Assembly (NCBI GenBank): GCA_030754885.1
Contig: JASLZL010000086.1
Span: 1 to 52,151, forward strand
Source: Rhodospirillales bacterium
Lineage (GTDB): Bacteria > Pseudomonadota > Alphaproteobacteria > Rhodospirillales > JASLLZ01
Reading direction: 5' to 3'
Length of the DNA: 52,151 nt
A program made the position numbers and the translations under genes. Shown here one piece after another: positions 35,373-43,856 of the stretch. The notes below the pieces were generated by a model, which was not told the origin of the DNA, did not search any database, and saw nothing but the letters and a program-made list of their open reading frames with translations. How positions within the stretch are numbered: the first letter of the stretch is position 1; each line of letters begins with the position of its first letter.

Positions 35373-36034
35373 ACCAATGCGGTGGTCAAGAAGCTCAAGG
35401 TCCTTTCCAGGGCCAGTTTGGCGCTCTCGGCGTCGTAGCTGCCGCGGTGGTCGCAATTGAAGCCGTGACCGGCGGGATAGATGTGGATCGGCACATCGGG
35501 CTGCGCGGCGCGGACGGTATCGACGTCGGAAAGCGGAATGCCGGCGTCGGTCTCGCCGAAATGGAGCATCACCGGGCAGTTGGCCTTTTCATCCTTGAAG
35601 TCGATGACCTGACCGCCGTAATAGCCGACGGCGGCGGCCAAGTTGAGCCGGCAGGCGGCCAGCCAGGCCACCGAGCCGCCCCAGCAGTAGCCAACGACAC
35701 CAATCTTGCCGGCCGGTTCGAGGGCATCGGCGGCGGCCACCACGTCGAGGATCGTTTCATCCCATCCGAGCTCGGCGCGGAGCGTTCGGCCACGGGTCAG
35801 GTCGGGCTCTTCGTAGCCCAGCTCGACACCGGTCTCGGTGCGGTCGAAAAAGGCCGGGGCGATGGCGGCGTAGCCCTGGGCGGCGAAGCTGTCGGTGACG
35901 GCGCGGATATGCGCGTTGACGCCGAAAATCTCCTGCACGACGACCAGGCCGGCTTTCGGCGGCGTCGCGGGATCGGCACGGTAGGCGTCGAAGGTGTGAC
36001 CGTCCGATGCCGTCAGCTTGATATGGGTTCCCAT
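35369..36034 (-). CDS. Dienelactone hydrolase family protein
   Basis: The 221-residue alpha/beta hydrolase has VVVQEIFGVNAHIRAVTD near residue 33 (with the family's regulatory Glu), the nucleophile elbow GYCWGG, an Asp in HFGETDAGIPL, and the catalytic His in AGHGFNCDHRG. Cys-Asp-His is the dienelactone hydrolase triad. Members hydrolyse dienelactone in chlorocatechol degradation or other small esters and lactones; no aromatic pathway is nearby, so the substrate is open. ATG 36034 after a GGGAGG site gives the usual length. Confidence 0.93.
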   Translation of the reverse strand: MGTHIKLTASDGHTFDAYRADPATPPKAGLVVVQEIFGVNAHIRAVTDSFAAQGYAAIAPAFFDRTETGVELGYEEPDLTRGRTLRAELGWDETILDVVAAADALEPAGKIGVVGYCWGGSVAWLAACRLNLAAAVGYYGGQVIDFKDEKANCPVMLHFGETDAGIPLSDVDTVRAAQPDVPIHIYPAGHGFNCDHRGSYDAESAKLALERTLSFLTTALV

Positions 36035-36183
36035 ATTATCCTCCCTTGGTTGTTTGTATATTATCATAAATCGAGGCCGACCCACCAAGGCTTGCCAGTC
36101 GAGAGGAGGCGGGGCATATTTCCAGTCTGGAAGCGAGAGCGGGCCACCCACGAGCTTCGCCGCGATTTCGAGGAGACGTTGGT

Positions 36184-36489
36184 ATGACCGATGCGCCCGA
36201 ATTTGAAGAAAAACTCCAGTTCGAACGCTATCCCCTGATGCTCGACGCCGAGGTTGAAATGGGCGGCGAAGCCCTTGGAATCACGATCTTCGACATCTCG
36301 TCCGGTGGAGTCAAAAGTCGTTTCAAAGAAGATCCGCTGAAGCGCATCATCTTGAAGATTCCCCCTTTCGGCGAATTCGAAGGAGAGGTCGTGTGGAAGG
36401 ACGAAGAATACGTCGGCATGAAGTTTCACGAAGACCAGCAAAAGATGGCAGACGTCATCCTTGAGATGACTCGCAGGTTACGCCGCTAG
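36184..36489 (+). CDS. PilZ-domain protein with incomplete c-di-GMP motif
   Basis: The 101-residue protein is a single PilZ-like barrel. The second c-di-GMP motif, D-x-S-x-x-G, is present as DISSGG followed by VKSRF. The first, R-x-x-x-R, is not: the sequence is KLQFERYPLML, with Arg15 but Leu11 where the first Arg should be. The end VVWKDEEYVGMKFHED matches PilZ. Either it binds c-di-GMP weakly or acts by protein contact. It lies between unconnected genes and converges with ychF. Confidence 0.8.
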   Translation: MTDAPEFEEKLQFERYPLMLDAEVEMGGEALGITIFDISSGGVKSRFKEDPLKRIILKIPPFGEFEGEVVWKDEEYVGMKFHEDQQKMADVILEMTRRLRR

Positions 36490-36508
36490 CACCGTTAAAA
36501 AATATTAC

Positions 36509-37600
36509 CTAGACGTTGAAGCGAATGCGGATGACGTCGCCGTCGGCAACCGGGTAGTCGCGGCCTTCCTGGCGCATTTTGCCCGCATCGCGCGCGCCCG
36601 TCTCGCCGCCGCAGGCGACATAATCATCGAAGGCAATTGTCTCGGCGCAAATGAAGCCGCGCTCGAAGTCACCGTGGATGGTCCCCGCCGCCCCGGGCGC
36701 CAGAGTGCCCTGGCGCACTGTCCAGGCGCGGGCCTCGGTGATGCTGGCGGTGAAGAAGGTGATCAGGTCCAAGAGGCCGTAGCCGGCCCGAACGACCCGA
36801 TCCAGTCCCGACTCATTCAGACCCATCTGGGCCAGATATTCGCGCCGCTCCTCGGCTTCCGACAGCAGCGCCACCTCCGCTTCGATCTTGGCCGAGATGA
36901 CCACCGACGCCGCCCCTTCGGCGGCTGCCATGGCGGCCACGGCTTCGGTCTCCGCGTTGCCCGCCGCCGCGTCGGCCTCGTCCACGTTGCAGACATAGAG
37001 CATCGGCTTGTCGGTGAGCAGATGAAGCCCGCGCTTGCCCCCTTCTGGCTTGGCGATGGTGCGCGCCGGCCGACCTTGACGCAGCGCCTCCAGGACCGGC
37101 TCAATGACAGCCAGTTCGGCCTTGGCGTCGCGCTCTCCGGTGCGCGCTTTCTTGGTCAGTGGTAGGGCTCGCCGTTCCAATGACTCCAGATCGGCCAGCA
37201 TCAGTTCGGTGGCGACGATGTCGGCGTCACGCGACGCATCGACGGTTTCTTCGACGTGGGTCACGTTGTCGTCGGCGAAACAGCGAAGAACCTGGACGAC
37301 GGCACCGACCTCGCGGATGTGGGCCAGAAATTTGTTGCCCAGTCCCTCGCCGCGGCTGGCGCCACGTACCAGTCCGGCGATATCGACGAATTCTTGCTGG
37401 GTCGGCACGGTGCGTGCCGCGTTGGCCAGGGTAGTAATCTGGTCAAGGCGCCCGTCGGGCACCGCGACGCGGCCCACATTGGGCTCGATGGTGCAAAAAG
37501 GGTAATTGGCGGCCTCCGCCGCCTGGGTCGCCGTCAGGGCGTTGAACAGTGTCGACTTGCCGACATTGGGAAGTCCGACGATGCCGCAGCTAAAGCCCAT
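36509..37600 (-). CDS. ychF: Redox-regulated ATPase YchF (Obg-related)
   Basis: The 363-residue protein begins [18 protein letters not shown] with the P-loop and has the specificity motif NVDEAD, where YchF favours ATP over GTP, and the C-terminal TGS-type domain ending [13 protein letters not shown]. YchF binds ribosomes and responds to oxidative stress. The start overlaps the end of pth by 11 bases, the common pth-ychF arrangement, so the genes are co-translated. Confidence 0.97.
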   Translation of the reverse strand: MGFSCGIVGLPNVGKSTLFNALTATQAAEAANYPFCTIEPNVGRVAVPDGRLDQITTLANAARTVPTQQEFVDIAGLVRGASRGEGLGNKFLAHIREVGAVVQVLRCFADDNVTHVEETVDASRDADIVATELMLADLESLERRALPLTKKARTGERDAKAELAVIEPVLEALRQGRPARTIAKPEGGKRGLHLLTDKPMLYVCNVDEADAAAGNAETEAVAAMAAAEGAASVVISAKIEAEVALLSEAEERREYLAQMGLNESGLDRVVRAGYGLLDLITFFTASITEARAWTVRQGTLAPGAAGTIHGDFERGFICAETIAFDDYVACGGETGARDAGKMRQEGRDYPVADGDVIRIRFNV

Positions 37601-38237
37601 CGGATGGGTCCGAGCTATCTTTTTCTGGGCTTGGCTCCGCCGGCGGGCGTTTGTCCGGCTTCGGCCTTGGCGGATTGACGGCTAACGCCACCTTGCTCAT
37701 GAAGGCCGCGTCGTCGCCTTCGACAAGAAGGCCGAAGCTATCGGCAATCGCCTCAAAGATCGTCTCCAGCCACGCCTGATCGGCCTTGGCGAAGTTCTTG
37801 AGAACGTGGCCAGCGACCCGGTCCTTGTCGCCGGGGTGGCCGACGCCCAGGCGAACGCGGCGAAAGCCCGCGCCCAAATGGGCCTGGATGCTCCGCAATC
37901 CGTTGTGTCCGGCATGTCCGCCGCCGGTCTTTACCCTGAGGCGCCCGGACGCCAGGTCAATCTCATCGTGCAGAACGATGACGTCGGCGGGTGGCACCCG
38001 ATAGAAGGCGGCTGCGGCGGCGAGGGAACGCCCGGAATCGTTCATGAAGGTGAGGGGTTTAAGGGCGACCACCTTGTGCCCGGTGATGGTGCCCTCGGCG
38101 GCAGAGCCATGGAAGCGGGCGCGGAACCGGGCGAAGGCGTGGCGCCGGGCGATGGCGTCGATGGCCATGAACCCGATATTGTGGCGGTTGCGGGAATGGC
38201 CGGAACCGGGATTGCCAAGGCCGGCAACAAGCAGCAT
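37590..38237 (-). CDS. pth: Peptidyl-tRNA hydrolase
   Basis: The 215-residue product has the Pth core: [19 protein letters not shown] with the catalytic His, [12 protein letters not shown] with the substrate-binding Asn, VLHDEIDL with the catalytic Asp, and [14 protein letters not shown] Pro/Lys-rich tail of about 25 residues follows. It frees tRNA from prematurely released peptidyl-tRNA. The ATG at 38237 is preferred over a TTG three codons upstream. It sits between rplY and ychF in the usual order. Confidence 0.97.
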   Translation of the reverse strand: MLLVAGLGNPGSGHSRNRHNIGFMAIDAIARRHAFARFRARFHGSAAEGTITGHKVVALKPLTFMNDSGRSLAAAAAFYRVPPADVIVLHDEIDLASGRLRVKTGGGHAGHNGLRSIQAHLGAGFRRVRLGVGHPGDKDRVAGHVLKNFAKADQAWLETIFEAIADSFGLLVEGDDAAFMSKVALAVNPPRPKPDKRPPAEPSPEKDSSDPSDGL

Positions 38238-38263
38238 GGCGTCCAACTTCTGATCCAGGGTAC

Positions 38264-38305
38264 TAGGGCATTTTCCGATTGCTCGCGCTCACGGAAAATG
38301 CCCTA
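38264..38305. repeat. 14-bp perfect inverted repeat between rplY and pth
   Basis: TAGGGCATTTTCCG (38264-38277) is exactly complementary to CGGAAAATGCCCTA (38292-38305), with a 14-base loop. It lies just upstream of pth. The opening TAGGGCATTT recurs at 33464-33473, after the tandem EamA genes. This suggests a dispersed palindrome family rather than a gene-specific site. Confidence 0.75.
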
Positions 38306-38334
38306 ACATATTGATTCTAAGCAAATTCGTCGTC

Positions 38335-38352
38335 GCAAACGAACCCGTTTGC
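38335..38352. terminator. Small hairpin downstream of rplY
   Basis: GCAAACG and CGTTTGC form a 7-bp perfect stem with a four-base loop, 12 bases beyond the rplY stop. There is no T-run, so it may be a weak terminator, an RNA processing site or a 3' end stabiliser. Confidence 0.4.
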
Positions 38353-38364
38353 TCGGGATTTGCA

Positions 38365-39063
38365 CTAGTCCTTGGAGTCTTTCTCCGCCTTCTCCTCGCC
38401 TTCCTCGACCTCGCCTTCCTCGCCCTCTTCGCCCTCTTCGCCTTCCTCGCCTTCGATTTCCTCGCCCTCTTCTTCTTCCTCCTCATCGACCGGCATCAGG
38501 GTCGGCGAGGCGATGGTGGCGATGGTGAAGTCGCGGTCGGTGACCACCGGAGTCACGCCGTCCGGTAGCGAGACGGCGCTGATGTGCACGCTGTCGCCGA
38601 TGTCGAGATCGGTCAAATCGGCGGTGAGGAACTGTGGGATATTGTCGGCCGAACAAATCAGCTCAATGGTGCGGCGCACCACGTTGAGCACACCGCCGCG
38701 CGTGATCCCTGGGCATTCCTCTTCGTTCTCGAACACCATCTCGACCTCGATGTTGAGCTTGGTGTCGGCGCCGAAGCGCATGAAGTCCACGTGAATGGCC
38801 CGGTCGGAGACCGGATCAAATTGCACGTCACGGGCCAGGACCCGATGGGATTCGCCGTCCACCGTGACCTCGAAAACGCGCGAGAAGAAACCCGTTTTGG
38901 CAAGCTGCTGGCGCAGGCCCTGAGGATCGATGGAGATCATCACGGGCTCTATTTCCTTGCCGTAGATGATACCCGGCACGCGGCCTTCACGGCGCGTTGC
39001 GCGGGCGGTTCCCGTGCCGGTGCTTTGTCGCGCCTCGGCGGGGATGGTCGTTGTTTCAGCCAT
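38365..39063 (-). CDS. rplY: 50S ribosomal protein bL25 (Ctc form) with long acidic tail
   Basis: The 232-residue protein has the two-domain Ctc form: an N-terminal 5S rRNA-binding domain (TARATRREGRVPGIIYG) and a TL5-like second domain with PVSDRAIHVDFMRFG. The last 45 or so residues are almost only Glu and Gly, followed by a Lys-rich end, encoded by a short-period tract around 38385-38490. It binds 5S rRNA and is induced by stress in some bacteria. It leads the rplY-pth-ychF block. Confidence 0.95.
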   Translation of the reverse strand: MAETTTIPAEARQSTGTGTARATRREGRVPGIIYGKEIEPVMISIDPQGLRQQLAKTGFFSRVFEVTVDGESHRVLARDVQFDPVSDRAIHVDFMRFGADTKLNIEVEMVFENEEECPGITRGGVLNVVRRTIELICSADNIPQFLTADLTDLDIGDSVHISAVSLPDGVTPVVTDRDFTIATIASPTLMPVDEEEEEEGEEIEGEEGEEGEEGEEGEVEEGEEKAEKDSKD

Positions 39064-39133
39064 TGTCGGTCTCTCCTTCTCGGGCTCTGGACGCCCGGGT
39101 AGTGGCGGTGTTTCTATTCTACGTCAACCCGCT

Positions 39134-40066
39134 TCAGTCGAACAGGCTGGATACCGAAGTTTCCTCGGAGATGCGCCGGATGGCTTCCGCCATCAGGGGC
39201 GCGATGGTCAGTTGTTCGATGTTGTGTGATACGCGCATGGCCTCGGTGGCCATGATGCTGTCGGTTATGACCAGCTTTTCCATCGGCGACGACGTTACTC
39301 GCGCTACGGCGCCGCCTGACAGCACACCGTGGGTGACATAGGCCGAAACCGAAGTGGCGCCGGCCTTCATAAGGGCTTCGGCCGCATTGCAGAGCGTGCC
39401 CGCCGAATCGACGATGTCATCGACCAGGATGCAGCGGCGATCCTTGACATCGCCAATGATGTTCATCACCTCGGAGACGCCGGCCTGTTCGCGCCGCTTG
39501 TCGATAATGGCGAGGTCGGTATTCAGCCGCTTGGCGTAAGCGCGTGCCCGCACGACTCCGCCGACATCGGGCGAGACGATCATCAATTGTTCGCTGTCGA
39601 AACGCTCCGCCATGTCCTTGGTCATTACCGGGGCGGCGAAAAGATTGTCCAGCGGGATATCGAAGAAACCCTGGATCTGGCCGGCATGAAGGTCGATGGT
39701 CAGGACCCGGTCGGCCCCCGCCACGGCGATCAGGTTGGCGACCAGCTTGGCCGAGATGGGTGTGCGCGGTCCCGACTTACGGTCTTGGCGGGCATAGCCG
39801 AAATAGGGCAGGACGGCTGTGATGCGCCGCGCCGATCCACGGCGCAACGCGTCCAGCGTCACCAGCAATTCCATCAGGTGGTCGTTGGCCGGGTAAGAGG
39901 TCGGCTGGATGACAAAGGCGTCCTCGCCGCGCACGTTCTCATGGATCTCGACGAATACTTCCATGTCCGAGAAGCGGCGGATACTGGCCCGCGTCAACGG
40001 CAGGTTCAGATATGCCGAGATCGCCTCCGCCAAGGGAGGATTGCTGTTGCCGGCAAGAATTTTCAT
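39134..40066 (-). CDS. prs: Ribose-phosphate pyrophosphokinase
   Basis: The 310-residue enzyme starts [16 protein letters not shown] and has [18 protein letters not shown], the [16 protein letters not shown] loop and the PRPP-binding [18 protein letters not shown]. It makes PRPP from ribose 5-phosphate and ATP for nucleotide, His and Trp synthesis. The ATG at 40066 gives the usual start and length. rplY follows after 70 bases on the same strand. Confidence 0.97.
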   Translation of the reverse strand: MKILAGNSNPPLAEAISAYLNLPLTRASIRRFSDMEVFVEIHENVRGEDAFVIQPTSYPANDHLMELLVTLDALRRGSARRITAVLPYFGYARQDRKSGPRTPISAKLVANLIAVAGADRVLTIDLHAGQIQGFFDIPLDNLFAAPVMTKDMAERFDSEQLMIVSPDVGGVVRARAYAKRLNTDLAIIDKRREQAGVSEVMNIIGDVKDRRCILVDDIVDSAGTLCNAAEALMKAGATSVSAYVTHGVLSGGAVARVTSSPMEKLVITDSIMATEAMRVSHNIEQLTIAPLMAEAIRRISEETSVSSLFD

Positions 40067-40197
40067 CGAAATTAACACCTGGGGAGTTTTGAACGCAGCA
40101 CCGGATACGGGTTGACGCAACGCACCCGTTCAGGCTCTGGGCGGGGCGGACTGTATCAGTGCATCAAGGGCCTGTAAACGCCCTACCTGACGGGTCG

Positions 40198-41058
40198 CTA
40201 ACGCGGGGCGCCGGCGGCGGCCAGGATATTGGCGATATCGTCGGCGGCGGCCGCCGCGATGATTGCCGCCACCCGGCCCCAGGCCCCGTCCAGGCTATGC
40301 GCCGGTACCCTGTTCTCTTGGGTGACGCGACCCACGTCTCGGCCGTCGTTGCGGCTGATTGTCCAGACGACCCGGACGCTTTGGCGGTTTCCGGTCGGGG
40401 CGCCGACAGCGACCGACCCGGCGACGGCGTAGCCGGCCTTGGCGATGTCATCGGTCAGGCGTACGCCGCGTGCCTCCATGGCTTGGCGGATGGCGCGGCT
40501 CAGGGCGACATCGCCGTCACCCGGCGCGCCCTCTACGGGCTTGAACATCACGGCGGGCAGCGGAAGGTCGGCCGGCGCCAAAACTTCGTCGCCTACCAGG
40601 AGGGCGGCGATGGCGGCGGCGGCGGCTTTGCCGATGGCGCCGATCAGTCTCGGATCGCCATACTCCCACTGCTCTTTGGCTCCGTCGTCGCCCTGGGTGT
40701 GCAGTGCAATGACGTCGCCGTCGGCATCGGTGAGCGACCACTCGATGAGGGCGATGAAGGGCTCGTCAGGATTGTCCAGGTTGACGCCGGCCCGTCCGCC
40801 AAGCACGTAGGCGCTGGTTGCGTGATCACGAGCCGCGGCGGCGATGCCCAATTCTCCTAAACTCTCGGCCACTGAGCGGGCCAGAAGCCGGGCCAAGGGC
40901 AACGGGGGGCCATCCACGGCGGCGACGCGGATAACCAGACTTTCGCGGGGCTCGACGAGAGGATTGGCTGCCTCTCCCGGTGCCGCCTGAAAGGGACGCG
41001 GCAGGTCGCCGCAGGCGGCCGCGGAGAGGATCAGAAGGGCGGCGGCAAGCCGGAACAC
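40198..41058 (-). CDS. Predicted lipoprotein of unknown function
   Basis: The 286-residue protein has a signal peptide ending in a lipobox, LSAAAC (Cys16), and no domain I recognise. The body is Ala-rich, with SLVIRVAAVDGPPLPLARLL near residue 40 and VRVVWTISRNDGRDVGRVTQ near residue 225, resembling a two-part periplasmic domain. The start is GTG at 41058, two bases after the stop of a candidate 22-residue peptide gene and downstream of pgeF. The conserved lgt-midA-pgeF context suggests a cell-envelope role. Confidence 0.75.
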   Translation of the reverse strand: MFRLAAALLILSAAACGDLPRPFQAAPGEAANPLVEPRESLVIRVAAVDGPPLPLARLLARSVAESLGELGIAAAARDHATSAYVLGGRAGVNLDNPDEPFIALIEWSLTDADGDVIALHTQGDDGAKEQWEYGDPRLIGAIGKAAAAAIAALLVGDEVLAPADLPLPAVMFKPVEGAPGDGDVALSRAIRQAMEARGVRLTDDIAKAGYAVAGSVAVGAPTGNRQSVRVVWTISRNDGRDVGRVTQENRVPAHSLDGAWGRVAAIIAAAAADDIANILAAAGAPR

Positions 41059-41060
41059 TG

Positions 41061-41129
41061 CTACGCCAGAACGCAGGTGCCGAGGAGAGCAAGGACCAGG
41101 GCGATAACCAAGATGATCATGTAGGGCAC
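41061..41129 (-). CDS. Candidate 22-residue hydrophobic membrane peptide
   Basis: A GTG at 41129 (or ATG at 41120) opens a frame that would read MPYMIILVIALVLALLGTCV plus two residues, ending with TAG two bases before the lipoprotein start. It is preceded by GGAGGG with 8 bases of spacing, formed by the 3' end of pgeF. The product would be one membrane helix. It may be a real microprotein, or a leader whose translation couples pgeF to the lipoprotein gene. Confidence 0.45.
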   Translation of the reverse strand: MPYMIILVIALVLALLGTCVLA

Positions 41130-41133
41130 GGGT

Positions 41134-41907
41134 TCAACCCTCCAGGACGATGGCCGAAAGGCCGCGTCCATAGTCTTGTTCCCCTCCCAAGGAATTGCGC
41201 CGGTAGCTGAAGAACCGCGCGTCATCGCTTAGGGTGTCGAAGGGCAGGGCCTCGACCGCCGCTAGGCTCATGCGCTCCAGGCGCCGGGCCACGTAACCGG
41301 GCAGATCGAAGAGAAAATGGCCGGGCCGGCTGGCGGAGACAAAGAAATCCTCATTCCCCGCCCTCTCGGCTATGAAATCGGCGTGGAACTCGGGTCCCAC
41401 TTCGTAAGAGTGCGGTTGGATGCAGGGCCCGATTGCGGCCACGATACTGGTCGGGCGCGCGCCCAGGTTCGTCATCTGGGCGACGGTGGCCTCCAGAACC
41501 CCGGCGCGGGCGCCGCGCCATCCCGCGTGGGCGGCGCCGATGACTCCGGCCTCGCCGTCGGCCAACAGGACCGGCGCGCAGTCGGCGGCGAGCACGCCCA
41601 GCGCCACCCCGGGGACCTTGGTCGCCATGCCGTCGGCGCGCGGTGACTTATCCGCCGCCCAGCCGCCGGCAGCCTCGATGACCAGGGCGTCGGCGGAATG
41701 GACCTGATAGAGGGTGACCAGATCGTCGCCCGACCGCCCCAGGCGGGCAAGCGCGCGGTGACGGTTGTCGGCGACCTTTCCGCCGTCGTCGCCCGAGCCG
41801 TAACCGCAGTTGAGCGAGGCGTAGAGCCCTTCGCTGACCCCGCCCTGGCGGGTGAAGAACCCGTGGCTAAGGCCGGCGATGGATCCCATGGTGTCGGCGG
41901 TGATCAT
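41134..41907 (-). CDS. pgeF: Purine nucleoside phosphorylase / peptidoglycan editing factor PgeF (laccase-domain)
   Basis: The 257-residue protein has the DUF152/YfiH fold with SHGFFTRQGGVSEGLYASLN near the start, and the metal ligands in TLYQVHSADALV, AADCAPVLLADGE and GAAHAGWRGARAG. Related enzymes act on purine nucleosides; E. coli PgeF prevents mis-incorporation of amino acids into peptidoglycan. It follows midA and lgt in the order typical of alphaproteobacteria and precedes the small peptide and lipoprotein. Confidence 0.93.
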   Translation of the reverse strand: MITADTMGSIAGLSHGFFTRQGGVSEGLYASLNCGYGSGDDGGKVADNRHRALARLGRSGDDLVTLYQVHSADALVIEAAGGWAADKSPRADGMATKVPGVALGVLAADCAPVLLADGEAGVIGAAHAGWRGARAGVLEATVAQMTNLGARPTSIVAAIGPCIQPHSYEVGPEFHADFIAERAGNEDFFVSASRPGHFLFDLPGYVARRLERMSLAAVEALPFDTLSDDARFFSYRRNSLGGEQDYGRGLSAIVLEG

Positions 41908-41954
41908 GAGGCCATTATGGGACCAACGTCGGGGACGGGCAAACGCCTAGCCCC

Positions 41955-43043
41955 TCACGCGAAACCGGGTGGCGGCGGCATCCCCGGCGACGTCACCGCC
42001 ATGACCTTGAAGAGCGTCCCCATCTCCGCCGGGTCAACCAGGCGGCGGTGGGCGGTGGCGACCTCGCGGCTTTGCTCGTGTGTGGCGCCGGCAAGCAGGG
42101 CGGTGGCACGCGCCGCGATACCCAGGCTTTCGAGGAAGGACCCCTGGAGTACCGGTCCATGGACAACGGCGCCACCTTCGATTGCGGCCCGGCCGAGGGC
42201 GGCAAAATCGACGTGGGCCGTAATGTCGGCCGCCCCCGGTTCGTCCAAAGGGTCGTGAAAGCGATGGCGTCGGAGCGCCTGAAGGGTGTCTCCGGTGGCG
42301 CTCTCGATATGTCCGTAATCGACGATCAACGCAGCACCACCGCGTTGCGCCAGGCGCTTGCCAAGGGTGTGGGCGATGGAGATGGCCGACGGGGACACCT
42401 CGAATACGCTGTCCGGGGCCGACATTTGGAGAGACGCGGGAACCAGGGTTTGGGCCGCCGCGGAGGGCGCCAGCACAAAGCCGAACCCGCCCTCATCGTC
42501 GATGTCGATCAGGCGTTCGCGCCAGCCTTGCGCCGTCTGTTGGAACTGGCGTACGGGAAGGGCGTCGAAGAACTCATTGGCCACTACCAGCACCGCGTCG
42601 TCCGGAACTTCGTCCAAAGTATCGTGCCATGCGGGCGGGCGTTCAAGATCGGCTTGGACCAGGGCTTCGCGCTGACGGTCGCGCAGGCGGCGGCTGGTTT
42701 CCACCAGATGAAGGCGTGCCGCGCCGCGGAACGGTACCTCGCCCCGCGTCGCGCGCAACGCATCGGCGATCAGCGTTCCCCGACCCGGCCCCAGTTCCAC
42801 CAGGGCGACGGGATCGGGGCCGCCCATGGCCTGCCAGACGACAGCGCACCACAGCCCGATAAGTTCGCCGAACATCTGCGAGATTTCGGGCGCCGTGATG
42901 AAATCACCGCCGGCTCCGAAAGGGTCGCGGCTCGCATAAACGCCATGCTGGGGATGGGTGAGCACAGCTTCCATATAGGCGGCGACGGTGATCGGGCCAT
43001 GGTGCGCAATGGTGCGGCGTAATTCGTCGGCGAGACCGCCCAT
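41955..43043 (-). CDS. Class I SAM-dependent methyltransferase, MidA/NDUFAF7 family
   Basis: The 362-residue protein has the MidA pattern: ELRRTIAHHGPITVAAYMEA near the start, PEISQMFGELIGLWCA, the SAM loop LVELGPGRGTLIADALR, and VVANEFFDALPVRQF. The mitochondrial orthologue NDUFAF7 dimethylates an Arg of the complex I subunit NDUFS2, so the bacterial role is probably in NADH dehydrogenase assembly. ATG 43043 is five bases after the lgt stop; an earlier ATG at 43115 would overlap lgt. Confidence 0.93.
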   Translation of the reverse strand: MGGLADELRRTIAHHGPITVAAYMEAVLTHPQHGVYASRDPFGAGGDFITAPEISQMFGELIGLWCAVVWQAMGGPDPVALVELGPGRGTLIADALRATRGEVPFRGAARLHLVETSRRLRDRQREALVQADLERPPAWHDTLDEVPDDAVLVVANEFFDALPVRQFQQTAQGWRERLIDIDDEGGFGFVLAPSAAAQTLVPASLQMSAPDSVFEVSPSAISIAHTLGKRLAQRGGAALIVDYGHIESATGDTLQALRRHRFHDPLDEPGAADITAHVDFAALGRAAIEGGAVVHGPVLQGSFLESLGIAARATALLAGATHEQSREVATAHRRLVDPAEMGTLFKVMAVTSPGMPPPPGFA

Positions 43044-43048
43044 TGTTC

Positions 43049-43843
43049 TTATCCCGGGCGTCGGCGGCGCACGATCAGGTAGAGCCCGAGAACCAGCATG
43101 GGGATAGACAGCCACTGGCCCATGGTGGTGCCGCCGAGGAGAAATCCGAGGTGGGTATCGGGCTGGCGGAAAAGCTCGGCAATGCCCCGCGCCACGGAGT
43201 ATCCGGCCAGGAAGACACCGGTCAGAAATCCGGCACGCTGGCGTAGGCTTTCACGGCGGCCTAAGAAGAATAAGACGATGAAGAGGACGGCCCCTTCAAG
43301 CACGGCTTCGTAAAGCTGGCTTGGGTGCCGTGCCAGCGGGCCGCCACGAGGAAAGACCATGGCCCAAGGAACGTCACTGGCCCGGCCATAAAGCTCGCCG
43401 TTGATGAAGTTGGCGATGCGCCCGAGAAAAAGCCCGATGGGCGAGGCCGAGGCCAGCAAGTCGGAGAAATGAAAGAGTGGAATGGCGCGCTGGCGGGCGA
43501 ACAGGAACGTGGCGACGGCGACGCCGATCATCCCGCCGTGGAAGGACATGCCGCCCAGCCAGACCTGTGGGATAGCCAGCGGGTTGTCGAAAAAATACTC
43601 CGGTTTGTAGAACACAACGTAGCCCAGTCGGCCACCCAGGATGACGCCGAACGTCGCCCAGACCAGAAAATCGTCAATATGCAGCGCCGTCGCCACTTGC
43701 GGCGGGCGGCGGGCGAGAACAAGCAGATAGCGCCAGCCCAACAAGAGCCCCGCCACGTAGGCCAGGGCGTACCAGCGGATAACCAGGGGGCCCCAAGCGA
43801 ATAGCACCGGATCGATGGCGGGATAAGGGATGACGAAGGTCAT
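43049..43843 (-). CDS. lgt: Prolipoprotein diacylglyceryl transferase
   Basis: The 264-residue integral membrane enzyme shows the Lgt signature GRIANFINGELYGRASDVPW with its conserved Arg and Asn/Glu, the LGGMSFHGGMIGV segment with the H-G-G motif, and HPSQLYEAVLEG. Seven membrane helices are expected. It attaches diacylglycerol to lipobox cysteines, as in the xylanase, NirF and the predicted lipoprotein encoded here. It leads the lgt-midA-pgeF unit and follows hldD by 13 bases. Confidence 0.97.
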   Translation of the reverse strand: MTFVIPYPAIDPVLFAWGPLVIRWYALAYVAGLLLGWRYLLVLARRPPQVATALHIDDFLVWATFGVILGGRLGYVVFYKPEYFFDNPLAIPQVWLGGMSFHGGMIGVAVATFLFARQRAIPLFHFSDLLASASPIGLFLGRIANFINGELYGRASDVPWAMVFPRGGPLARHPSQLYEAVLEGAVLFIVLFFLGRRESLRQRAGFLTGVFLAGYSVARGIAELFRQPDTHLGFLLGGTTMGQWLSIPMLVLGLYLIVRRRRPG

Positions 43844-43856
43844 GGCCGCCCGCGGG

